From positions 61,327,634 to 61,391,633 of the forward strand of contig NC_064435.1 in NCBI RefSeq assembly GCF_023343835.1: a DNA stretch of 64,000 nt, given 5' to 3'. Origin of the DNA: Lagopus muta (Eukaryota; Chordata; Aves; Galliformes; Phasianidae). Below the pieces are notes generated by a model. That model was given only the letters and a program-made list of their open reading frames with translations. It had not been told where the DNA came from and did not search any database. Positions 20,091-30,490 of this stretch are shown here, piece by piece. Every line of letters begins with the position of its first letter. The first letter of the stretch is position 1. The translations under genes and the position numbers were made by a program.

Positions 20091-20460
20091 GACAAAATAG
20101 GAAAGATGAAATTAAGAAAGAAAAAGAAAGAGAACCCGCCGAGGAAGGAAAAGTCGCAGGGCTGGGAGGAGACCTTTGTTTCTCATTTGCAAAGTTCCTG
20201 GCGCGGGGTAAAGAGCGGGGTCCTGCGAGCGCCATTCATTAAGCTGTGCCCCGTAAAGGCGAAGCCCTCAGAGCGCAGCTCCCGCTCCTGTATTGGACAG
20301 TGCCCATTTTCCTGAAAACCTTCAGAAAACCTTTTGAAGCTTTTTTAATTTTTTTTTCCCCCTTGTGCAAGTAAGCAGGGACAAGAGCCGCTACACTAAG
20401 CTACTTAGGTTGAAAATCAGTTTCGCTAAGTCTGTAGATCCTGGGTTTATTTTCCCCCCC

Positions 20461-20509
20461 TTCCCTCCTCCTAACCCCCCCCCCTTCCCTCCTCCTAACC
20501 CCCCCCCCC
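20461..20509. repeat. Tandem duplication of a 24-bp C-rich unit
   Basis: TTCCCTCCTCCTAACCCCCC plus further C occurs twice head to tail. Each copy contains a long C-run. Confidence 0.9.
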
Positions 20510-20989
20510 AACCCCTTACAGGACCAATAGCTGGAGCATAATCAGAAAAGTGCGCAAAGAACTAAACTGTACAGAAAACTGAAAACAACGTCAGCTGCTG
20601 CCAGAAAGCATGGGGAAAACCTTTCTTTAAAGCTAAACAGTCCAAAAGGTTGGTGTGATCACTCCTCTCCCCATAAATTCGCTTGAAATTTTCAAGAGAT
20701 GGAATACTGCTTACGAAATGGTGATTTTAAACATAATCCGGGTTATAGATATATATGCAGCTTCTTCCTTCTAATTATTATTATTTTTTTTTTTTTTTTC
20801 CTGAGCCCCTTGTTTTAGATTCTCCAGTGTCTCGTTAACTTTCGGCAGATCCTAAGAAAAAGGAGAGCGGTGCCAACTCATTAGCGCCGAGGAGTCCCGT
20901 AGCGAAGGAGGAACTGGGATCAGAGTGGGGCACTGTCACCTTTCCGCTGGGGAGCGGACGCCCGTCTGAAAACAAGCGGGAGAGAAATA

Positions 20990-21275
20990 GATAGCTGCGC
21001 TGGGTGTAATGTGATTACACCTAAGGTAATCGCTTAAAATAAATTGTATACTGTTTAAAGTAAATCGACCTAAATGGCCACGCTCGTATAATTCAGAGAT
21101 CACTGGGTAGATAAAGTTCTCCTTAAAGAGCCTTTCTCGAGAAGCGGTTTGCTAAGACAGTGGGCTCCTTCCAGTTTCTTAAGGCGATGCATCTGCTGCC
21201 AAGAGATTTTCTTTTTATTATGAACAAATCAGTTGAGATAGGGGTCCGATAAGAAATGCAAATCCAGACATAGGG
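20990..21275. promoter_or_regulatory. Candidate upstream enhancer with palindromic homeodomain site
   Basis: The block contains the perfect dyad GGTGTAAT-GTG-ATTACACC (21003-21021), then GGTAATCGC and a perfect octamer ATGCAAAT (21256-21263). It is complex and repeat-free, about 3.5-3.8 kb upstream of the IRX1 ATG. Confidence 0.45.
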
Positions 21276-21635
21276 GTCGCTGCTTGGCCGAATTTTAACT
21301 AAAGGCTGGTTCTGCAGGAACTGACTGAAGGCGATGTCTGCGGAGCTCGAACACTGACTCTACTAAAAAATGAAGTCAGTGATTTTGATCTGCTCCAGAT
21401 GTCCTAAGAGTGGATATTGCAGTGCTGGGAATCCGCACCAAATATCTCAGGGCACTGATGGTAATCAGCACAACACATCAGCCAGAGGGGACTGGCAATT
21501 GTGATAACCTGCTGCAAATGTGCAGGGCTGGAGATGGCAGTGATAAACCGCTGAAAATATCTTCAAATGGAGATGACAGAGACGTTGAAAGGAGACACCT
21601 AACTATGGGGAGGATAAGATACTGAGCAGAGCACA
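21276..21635. other. Intergenic DNA, no gene seen
   Basis: Unique-looking sequence. A 71-codon open frame at 21410-21625 has no recognisable domain. Confidence 0.45.
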
Positions 21636-22290
21636 ATTTGAGAGTGGAGCTCTGATACTTATTAGGCTATGCTTCAGCCGCGTAATTTCCACGCATTTTG
21701 TGCTGTATCTGCATAGGGATACACATGCGCACGGAGCAGCGAGCAAAACGCGGCGCTCTTAATAAATCGACCCTAAAAGAAAAAGAAGCTTAAGCGCTAC
21801 AGCGCCTGGTTTAGGGCTGGAGAAGAAAAAAGTTTTCCTTTAATTTTTCTTTGAAACATCCTGGCAACGAGTTCTCTTGCAAATCCTCTCTTGATTTTGA
21901 GCTCGCACCGGTAGCAGAAGAAGAGATTTCAGAACTGAATCACTTCAGTTATTGGACAGTTTCAATTTTCTTTCCTGTGGAAAGAACGCGCAGGAGGGAA
22001 TCTGCCAAAAAATAGATTATCCGTGTGATGCTCATTTTCTCACTGTTCTTACCGCGGAGTTTCTCTGCCCTTTTCCTTGCTCTCTTTTTAATGTGTAAGT
22101 TTAAAACAACTGTACCATGTTAAGCATCAATCCTATTCATTTTAATGATACGCCTGTGCAGGAGTGAATCCATTAATTTAATATATCTCGCCTAGATTGT
22201 AATTACGCCCCGACTGTCGACTATTTGGATCACTTGACTGAATTTTCATTAAGAAGAGCGCTCTATCTGATCCAACGCGGGACCCGGTCG
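21636..22290. promoter_or_regulatory. Candidate conserved non-coding element
   Basis: Dense homeodomain cores (CATTTTAATGATAC, TCCATTAATTTAATATATC, GATTGTAATTACGCC, TTTTCATTAAG) mixed with isolated CpGs, and no simple repeats. This is the texture expected of a developmental enhancer; conservation was not tested. Confidence 0.4.
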
Positions 22291-22390
22291 CGTTTGTCGG
22301 CTTTTGGGGTGCGGGCAGAGCCGCTCCCCCCGTACCGCCCTCCGGGGCCGCCCGCCGCCAGGCCCCGCTCCTCCGAGCGCCCGTCCCGAG
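22291..22390. other. Short CpG-rich insert
   Basis: A roughly 100-nt GC-rich, CpG-dense stretch between two AT-rich candidate elements. It is too small to call as a promoter. Confidence 0.45.
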
Positions 22391-22550
22391 CGCGGCTCAT
22401 CAGCGCTGATTTATGAGCCTTGTTAAACACTCATTATGACTTTGCACCTTTTTCCAGCAGGGTCTGGGAAACAACCCCACTTTGTGACAACAGGGCATGT
22501 GTCAAACAATTATAGGCGGAGAGGCGATGTGTCTCCGGAGCGCCGCGTTC
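22391..22550. promoter_or_regulatory. Candidate conserved element with nested palindrome
   Basis: It contains the 12-bp perfect palindrome ATCAGCGCTGAT (22399-22410) inside outer arms GGCTCAT (22394-22400) and ATGAGCC (22413-22419), then ACTCATTATGACTTTGCACC and CAATTATAGG. No repeats are present. Confidence 0.4.
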
Positions 22551-23154
22551 CCCCTCCCTTCCCTTCACGCCCAATCCTAGGGACATTTCTGTGAAAAGGG
22601 GAAAAAAAAAAAAAAAGGAAAAAAACTCTCGCTCCTTTTTGGTAAATTTAACTCACAGCATCAGCAGCCTCCAGCCCTCTGACCGTGCAAACGAATGGTT
22701 TGGTTTGTCCAGACAAGTATAAAGTTGCATACCTGGTGGATTCCCTAAATGGGAGCACGTAGGTATGGGTAGTGCAGGGAGGGATCGAAGTCCGAAACGT
22801 TTGACTGCTGTCGGGGTAACAGCTGATAAGGCGTTTACAAAGACGGTGTTATTCAGACAAAGAGGGCATTACAAATATTACGGGCATTTCTCTCTCTATC
22901 TATATATTTTAGCAAACTAAGAAAAAATGTTCTTTCTCTTTCTCCCAGTATCTCGGCAGTGTGTTCTGATTAATCCTTTATCGGTTGCAACTCGTATTTA
23001 TTTCTGATAGCAAAGGGAACGCGGAGCTCTTCCTTAGCGCTTTTGCATATGAATTGTTCGAGCTCTGCACGCGGGCCTGTATAAACAAGCCGACAAACCT
23101 ATAGGATGACTCATCCACCTCTCAGTATCTGTCTGTCCGTCCGTCTGCCCACCT
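22551..23154. other. Intergenic DNA, no gene seen
   Basis: An A-run at about 22602-22616, then unique mixed sequence with scattered CpGs and TTTGCATATGAATTG (about 23042), a possible POU-type site. Confidence 0.45.
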
Positions 23155-23310
23155 ATATTTTACGGATCCGAACTTAATTAACAACACGATTTCCATTTTG
23201 TCTCCGAAATGATCAACTGCAATTACGGGAGATTTTTAGGGTTTGTAATTTGGTGTCACCAGACTGTTGCTCGGGGGCAGAGGCACAATTGCTGTGCCAG
23301 CTGCAGTTGT
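23155..23310. promoter_or_regulatory. Candidate conserved non-coding element
   Basis: Contains AACTTAATTAACAAC, CTGCAATTACGGG and TTTGTAATTTGG: several homeodomain cores within a short, complex stretch. Confidence 0.35.
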
Positions 23311-24099
23311 ATTTATTTGTTTTTCTGTCTTGTTCCTGTAGGGCCGCATTATGCAGGTTTTAATTAGTTTGTGTTTGTATTTCGCCCGTCCCAAATCAAT
23401 GCCATCCTGGAGCAATGCGATGTAAATTCCTGCGGTACAGGTGTAGCTGCTAGCTCTGGAACACTAGGAAACTCGTGTCTTACAAATGAAAGCGGCGAAT
23501 GCCATTCAGCCAAACTGTCAGCTTTAAACAGCCAAGAGGAAGGAGATCAAAGCAGAGAGCAGGAACTTCTACTCTCCAGATTAGTCTTTATGGTCTGAAC
23601 GCCTAATGCTATTAAAGGGAACCAGGACATACAGCACATCGTTGGCTACAAAGTTACTTCTAATTTTGCTAAAGTCCTGCCTTCTTTTGGCCAGTGTAAG
23701 CCTTCAGAGCATTTCGAGATGCACTGTTTCCTTTGAGGCCTAGTAGCTACTCATCTGAAATTATGCAGAACTAATACCTTCAGAGACACATTTCTGTTTG
23801 TGCACATATTTATATAACTTATCGCCTTTTGAAAGATAATTTTGATTTCCTCCTAGGTTCCACAAAGTCTTTTAATGGAACTCGCAGCAATAAAACCTGA
23901 AATTCTAGTATCTCCAGACATGAAAAGTCCCTTTATGTTGTGTTTGGTGTCTCTTCTTTCTTGAAATGACCTCTGTATGGTGGTGTATAAATCTATTATT
24001 CCAGTCACTGGGGAATTCTTTTAAAGCTTTCCTTTTTTTTTTCTTTCTTTTTTTTTTTTCTTTCTTTTTTTTTTTTTTTTCCAGGAATAAGAGATCGTT
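23311..24099. other. Intergenic DNA with T-rich tract, no gene seen
   Basis: Unique-looking sequence. A T-rich low-complexity tract spans about 24032-24080. No coding or RNA gene is supported. Confidence 0.5.
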
Positions 24100-24109
24100 C
24101 ATCTTTAAC

Positions 24110-24270
24110 TAGGCCACATAGAAATTATGATTCAACAGCAGTGTATATTTAATTAGAGTAATCTCACTTGAATTTAATTACCTAATGAATTATTTGTTTA
24201 AAAGGTAAAAAGCCTTGTTTGCCAAGTACAGTGCAACCCACTGATAAGAACTTCCGTTATAAGAACATTA
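24110..24270. promoter_or_regulatory. Candidate element with clustered TAAT sites
   Basis: Within 24150-24192 there are two TAATTA sites, one TAATCT and the inverted pair TAATGAATTA (24183-24192, a P2-type palindromic homeodomain site). This density is well above the surroundings. Confidence 0.4.
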
Positions 24271-24304
24271 ATATTTAAAAAAAACATTTTGCTCTTTTAT
24301 ATTT

Positions 24305-24560
24305 TAACTCTTTGGTTCAGCCAGCCGACGGTGAGCCACAGCGGGCAGGGCTCACAGCCTCTCCACTCGGCTCCCTGCTGCGGCCCCGCTCAAACAACGC
24401 GCACCGCCCCAGCGCGGCGAGAGGGGCCGGGCGGGGGAGCGGCGGTGCGCGGGGGCTGCTGCGGGTGAGGTTCGAGGTTCGGGAACAAGCGCCGGTGCGG
24501 ATCGGAAAGCGGCTCCGGAGGTGCAGGAAGCTGCGGGAAGGTGCCAGAGAGCACCAGGGT
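24305..24560. promoter_or_regulatory. CpG island about 6.8 kb upstream of IRX1
   Basis: A sharply bounded GC- and CpG-rich block in AT-rich flanks. A possible plus-strand splice donor (GCGGGTGAGG) lies in it at about 24464. The overlapping open frames do not resemble any protein family. It could be the promoter of a divergent non-coding transcript or a Polycomb-type island. Confidence 0.5.
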
Positions 24561-24847
24561 GCAAAGCAGCCACCCTTTTGCTTCATTTCATTTATTTATT
24601 TATTTTCCCCTTTTCCTCCTTTTCCTCTTTCTCGTGGACAGCGCAGCCAACGACAACCATTTAATTATTTATAATTCTTCGGCCAGGACTACAAAAAACT
24701 GACCAGCCTCTCCACCCTTGACCTTTCTCCTCGGTTCTCAATTTTTCCAGCCACCGCGCTTTTCGTTTCTAAGACACAACACGAGCAGAGTTGAGCTGCA
24801 GCACTTGTCAGGGTTGTCCAAAAGCACCCTGCTGCACAGGGTTTATA

Positions 24848-24921
24848 GTACCATAGAATCATTAAACCATTAAGGTTGGAAAAGACCACTAAGACCATCC
24901 AGTCTAACCATTATCTGCCCC
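24848..24921 (-). mobile_element. CR1 LINE fragment, short 3' end
   Basis: The plus strand reads ATAGAATCATTAAACCATTA followed by AGGTTGGAAAAGACCACTAAG and CATCCAGTCTAACC, the complement of a CR1 3' end. It is only about 70 nt long and is followed by AT-rich AATA/GATA repeats. Confidence 0.85.
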
Positions 24922-25081
24922 AGCAGAATAAATCAATCAATAAATAGATAAATAGATAGTAAAATGCATAGGTAAGTAAAGAAATATATGTTTTTAATTG
25001 AAGACAGTCTCTCCTTAATGCATTCTACTGAATTTCTGCAGCAAAACTTGATCCCTAAAAGTAGAATTTTTCTCTCATTTT

Positions 25082-25594
25082 TTCCTTCCTTCCTTCCTTC
25101 CTTCCTTCCTTCCTTCCTTCCTTCCTTCCTTCCTTCCTTCCTTCCTTCCTTCCTTCCTTCCTTCCTTCCTTCCTTCCTTCCTTCCTTCCTTCCTTCCTTC
25201 CTTCCTTCCTTCCTTCCTTCCTTCCTTCCTTCCTTCCTTCCTTCCTTCCTTCCTTCCTTCCTTCCTTCCTTCCTTCCTTCCTTCCTTCCTTCCTTCCTTC
25301 CTTCCTTCCTTCCTTCCTTCCTTCCTTCCTTCCTTCCTTCCTTCCTTCCTTCCTTCCTTCCTTCCTTCCTTCCTTCCTTCCTTCCTTCCTTCCTTCCTTC
25401 CTTCCTCCCTTCCTTCCTCCCTTCCTTCCTTCCTCCCTTCCTCCCTTCCTCCCTTCCTCCCTTCCTCCCTTCCTCCCTTCCTCCCTTCCTCCCTTCCTCC
25501 CTTCCTCCCTTCCTCCCTTCCTCCCTTCCTCCCTTCCTCCCTCCCTCCCTCCCTCCCTCCCTCCCTCCCTCCCTCCCTCCCTCCCTCCCTCCTT
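25082..25594. repeat. About 510-bp compound (TTCC)n-(CCCTTCCT)n-(CCCT)n microsatellite
   Basis: Pure TTCC units run to about 25404. An 8-mer CCCTTCCT phase follows to about 25540, then pure CCCT to about 25592. The minus strand is GGAA/GGGA. Translated frames (FLPS, GRKE) are repeat artefacts. The stepwise change of unit suggests point mutation followed by expansion of the variant. Confidence 0.97.
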
Positions 25595-25599
25595 CTTTC

Positions 25600-28500
25600 A
25601 CTCTTTCTTTTCCTTCTGTTGGATTTGGCAGTGCAACCTGTCAAACGGAGCTCTGTGAGTCTGCCTATCTGTTGCTCAGAACATGCACTGTTGATCCCTC
25701 CTCCACCCAGAACCACTAGGCCCACACTGGAGGTCAGGGAGCATCAAGGGCTCAGACTCATCTCTCCCCACATCACAGTGATGCTCTGGAACCACACATG
25801 ATCAATTTCAGAGCAGGAATAGCCATTAAATGGTATCTCTGGAGGTAGCCAATGGAGTATTTCTCCCTCTTAGCTACCAAGTGTTTCTGTTTAGGAAACA
25901 GCAGTAATAGGGAAAGCACAGTGTTGGTACTTTTAAACTATAGGAAAAGAAAGTGGAAGAAGAAGCAAGCTTAAAACTGATCTTCGGTAGTGCGGAGGCA
26001 CTAGTTTGAACTAGGGCACACATAGTGTTTGGGGGTCCCCAAGAAGTGTCACTGAAGATCTTCTTGGGCAGTTCCATGACTGGTTAGCCCAAGGGTGCAT
26101 GTACCACCTGAGAGGAAGTGCATCCATAAGGGTGAGCCTGGATATTCACATCCACACCAGTTGGCCAGCTCACTGCAGAGATGTCTGATTAAGTCCTCTG
26201 TCCACTGCAGAGCTGCTTGTGCAGTGCTGAATTACAACACTGCAACTACACTCAACCTTGGCCAGGGCAGCTATGGGGCAGCCTCCAGAGACCCTCAGTT
26301 ACAGATTGTGTTTGGTGGTCTAGGAGTGAGCTGTACGTCAGGCAGGAGCAGAGTGGAAACTCCTGGCCTTCCCCATTCTCCATGTCCAAGGGTGTCCTGA
26401 TTTTTGAAGATCTACAGAAAAGAAAAGGACACATGAACCAACAGCATCATGGCAGCAGTGAAGCTTACATGTCACCAGCATCTCAACTCAGATTTATTGG
26501 TGCCAGAAGTACTTGGGTCTAATCTTTCTTTCATGTTGTGAAGTAGCTATGCCATGTCCTGAACCCAAGAATCATCTCAGGTCTGGTACATGTGCTGTAT
26601 AGGCCTCAAAAAACATCAAATCTCACTATTATAATAAAAATGTATAAGGCATTCAAAGCTGACACTACAGTCAGTTCCAAGTCTTGCAGCAAAACTATTG
26701 ACATTTCTCACAGCCAAAATGCTGGTGAACACATTGCTCTCCTCTACTGCGTGTTAGTTGCACATTCCACCTGAATTTTTGTAATGACTCAAAGATGTTA
26801 TGGGCATTATAGATCTGTAGGCCTGGCATTTTAATTCTTGAAGGCCTGTGCTTTTCTTAAAGTTATGAGTACAGTAGTCACAGCACATCCACACAATATT
26901 GCTTACTCCATTTATTTTGATAATGAAACACATATATTAACAGATCGTATTTGGCTGTGTGTGTTTATTCTTGCCCACTTTGGAAGGTGTGTGCATTTCC
27001 ACTGTATTATTACTGATAAAATACAGCGCTACCATTTAAATCATGCAGTTATGGCAGTACAAACTATTAAATAAACCTTAAACTGGAATTTGTTGAATTG
27101 AAATTCTTCACACAAGCTCACTGGTTTCTTTTTAATATTCTATAAACAACTTAATTTACAACATAACTCCACTTCTTCTACAGCTTTCTTCTTACGTTTC
27201 AGCATTAGTAGCAGTTGGTGTATTTTCTTTCTTTGCTTTGCTTTCTTTTTCCTTAGATGTATAGTCAGTCTTTTGACTAATATAATTGACTTATGCATCC
27301 ACTGATGTATGCTGCATTTTAATGATGACATTTTTGTTTTGTCCAATAATATATTTTTTAATAAGATTGCTTGGATTGTATTCTAAGTGCAGGTGTGAGC
27401 TGTTGCTTTGTTTTTTAATGATCTGTGTAGACGTGGGCAAGACTTTTTTCCTCTGAAAGATCAACACTCAGATCAGACTATTCATTTTTAGGTGTTAATA
27501 CACTTGCATGAATTCCTTTGTATAGGCTTGCTGAACTGTAATTAGCTTTCCTATTATGTTTCTCTCCTCCACATTAAAATATTGAAGTCCATGAAACCCA
27601 TACCTTTTGGATTTTTTTTTTCTAATAAAATAAAAATATATTTTAATGTCAACACAGTTTAAGCCTGGTCTGTATGAAACAGCACTAGTCCATTAAAATT
27701 ATTGCATAAGTATAACAGTGAGATCAGAAATAAAGGAGTTTAAAAAATAACAGTAATTTATTGAAAATACTTTTACTGAAATATAGCATTATGAGAAAAT
27801 TCTGACATATTTGTTGCTTAGAACAAATATTGACTGGTGGATTAAGAATACAGTTTTTCTTATCAAGAAAGTCCTTTGCTGAATGATTGGTTTAGCTGAT
27901 CTGAGAAACAGGAAACCAGAAAGTTCAATTTTCTTTTTTTTTTCTATTTAGAACAGGTTTTCCATGGTAGTGAAATTATTGTGGCAATGACTAGAACTTA
28001 ATATGCAGCCACAGTCTGCAGCATTGTATTCTACCAAGTAGCACTGAGTTTATTTTATTGATTCATTGCATTTTTTCTTTCCTGAAACTGCTGTTCCCCA
28101 TCTCATATGTTACACTTTATTTAAGCATGGTACTATTTTACCAAAGATGGCAATTTTTTTAAATTTTGCTTGGGGTTGAGAACACTCAAATAATAATAAG
28201 AGCATCACATCTCGCGTTAATTTTTCATGCATAACTAGGCTGCCTCAATTTACAAGACAGTATGGATAGATATATAGTAGTTGTTATGATTATTTTTTTC
28301 CACATGCATTCTACTGTTTCCTCATATGTTTTGCATTGCTCCCAGACAAGATAAATTTTAGAAGTCTAAGTCATGATGCTCAGAGACCTACAGACATTAT
28401 TAAGAACAGTCAGAAATTATGAGCGTTTATAAACACAACAGGCCCAAATTAAGACCCTAAGTTTAGCAGCTGGAAGCTTTCTGAGATTAATTACTACATG

Positions 28501-30185
28501 AAAAGAAAAAATATGTAAGGAACGATGCACTCAATGTATGCTGTACCCTCAACTTAAAGAAGCTACCAGTGGAATAAAATATTGGTCAATGTGAGTATAG
28601 ATAGTAGCATCTGGACCTTTATCCTTAAGTCCAAACAAATAACACCTGGACTTCTTTGGAAGATTCTGAGATATTTGAATAAAGTCAGGTAAAAAAAATC
28701 CTAAGCACAGCGAATGTTTTGAAGGTAAGGAAAATAAAAGGCCGTATCCTGCAGAACTGGGCTGATAACAGGTAGGAAAATATTTACTTTTGTTTCTCTT
28801 CTTATTTATTTCCTCATCCTTTCCATGGGTATCACAGACAGCAATAAGATCATTCAATTTTTTGCAGGTGTGTTTTATTTTCTCTCTCTCTCCTTGTCTA
28901 GATCAACAAGTGCAAGCATTTACAGTAGTTCATACTGTGCTGGCATCATTGCTGCAACTGCAGTAACCTGGGACACTGTTACCATAAACATTTCAATAGT
29001 AACCTTAATAATTCCAATACTTCATGGAAACAGTTGCACTGGTGTAGTAGATACTGCCAGCATAATTCACAATAATCTCACAATCCTTACAAAGCCTACT
29101 CTGTGCAATTTCCTTCTTCTTCACATTATTCACTTGTTCTGAACCACTTGTTATTTCATATAGTGATGAATACCAGCACATTTAGTTCAAATAAAATAAT
29201 CTTTCCAGATATTGATTGGAGCTCTGACTAATCCCCACTCCATGAATCTGTTTTAGGACCTGTTGGGAAGCTTCCCCATAATGCAGTGCCACTAAGTTTT
29301 GACAAACAAACTTCTGTGTTGATGTAACAAACAATTTCCATGTGCACAGAGGTTTGCTGAGACTTTTTCACACTGCTACAAGTTTATTCACTCTTTTAAA
29401 ATGTGACAAGCTCTGTAGATGTGAAAAAGACCTTTCTAGCAGAAACTGAACTATTCACTGGAAGAGTGTGGTCAAGATTCCTTGCCATCTCAATTTCACT
29501 CCTGTTTTGTTTGCTTATTTCCTTTTGTTGTGCATTGTTATGAGTGAAGCCTTGAAGTCCTGGAAGCAGAACATCCAGATTATTTTCTTTCAGTATGGCA
29601 CAGGAGAACAAGAATAGTCCTTTCCTGAGGGAAGGAACAGCACAGCATTGAGAACAGTGTTGGGCTCCTGGTTTCTACTGACCGATAGGGCTAATAATGT
29701 CACTTGCAGTGACAGATAAAACTCGAGAATTACTAGTTAGTTTCTTCTGGATACAGCATTTTTCTCCTAATTGTACTTTATTTTTCATCATTTCTTTTCA
29801 GGCCTTCTCCTTTTCTAATCCTTTGCCCATGTATTGCCATTTTTTCCTTCTTTCTTTCCATCTTCTGTGTTTCTATTTATCCATTTCCTCCAGCTCATTT
29901 TTCTCAACTCCTTATTTGACTCTACATTAATACCACTCATTTTCTTTTGGTTATTTTTATTGAAAGCAGCATCTCTATATTCTTCATACTTATATGTGGA
30001 AAGGGAGCTGGAGGCACTGCAAAGACCATTCTCCAGTTCAGATCCTAAGCCCAAGAAGGCTCAAGGTGAGCAGACCACTGACTCGTATAAAGCTCAAAGG
30101 ATTATGACTGTGGAAGTAATTTCTTCTGGGAGAAAGTTATTAATGGAGACCCTCATAAGTTCATGTGAGAACCCACATTGTTTCT
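25600..30185. other. AT-rich gene desert, no gene seen
   Basis: CpG-poor, AT-rich, unique-looking DNA. A slightly GC-richer piece at about 26.04-26.45 kb has overlapping open frames of about 100 codons on one strand but no recognisable domain. No tRNA, rRNA or clear transposon is found. Confidence 0.55.
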
Positions 30186-30490
30186 TTTCAACCTAGGAGC
30201 TCAGGAAGAGTGCACCTCTAGCAAAGTTTGCAGATCACACCACCTTAGATGGGAGTGCCTCTCTCACCAGAGGACAGGTTGTTATTCAGGAGGACATCAG
30301 TAGACTGCAGCAAGATATCAGCAGCAACCTCAGAAGATTCGGTAAAGGTGAATGCAAAGTCCTAGTCCTAGTCTGGGAAGACATCTCTATCAAGGCTAGG
30401 CATCAACTGGATGAAAAGCAGCTCTGTGAAAAATGACTTGTGGACCTAAGTGGACAGCAGGAGGAACAGAGCCAGCAATAAGCAAAAACT
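30186..30490 (+). mobile_element. CR1 LINE relic from the ORF2 reverse transcriptase region
   Basis: Conceptual translation resembles CR1 ORF2 around its catalytic core: AKFADHTTLDGSASLTRGQ, then a DISRLQQDISSNLRRFGKGE stretch and CKVLVL. The family motif is FADD; here the second Asp is His, and stops follow (for example at EK-stop-LVDLSGQQ). It is a dead, diverged fragment in plus orientation. Boundaries are approximate. Confidence 0.75.

Larger units (their letters stand above)
19561..20989. other. IRX1 upstream flank, no gene seen
   Basis: Mixed composition. It includes A30 at 20058-20087, a 24-bp duplicated C-rich unit at 20461-20509, and a T-run at about 20785-20800. CCAAT-type TATTGGACAGT occurs at about 20291 and again at about 21953. 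Confidence 0.5.

Noticed and set aside
24933-25725. Open frames of 216-243 codons on both strands (FLPS and GRKE repeats)
   Set aside because: They are translations of the TTCC/CCCT microsatellite.
26095-26522. Overlapping plus-strand frames of about 100 codons
   Set aside because: No recognisable domain, no splice or promoter context, and no agreement between frames.
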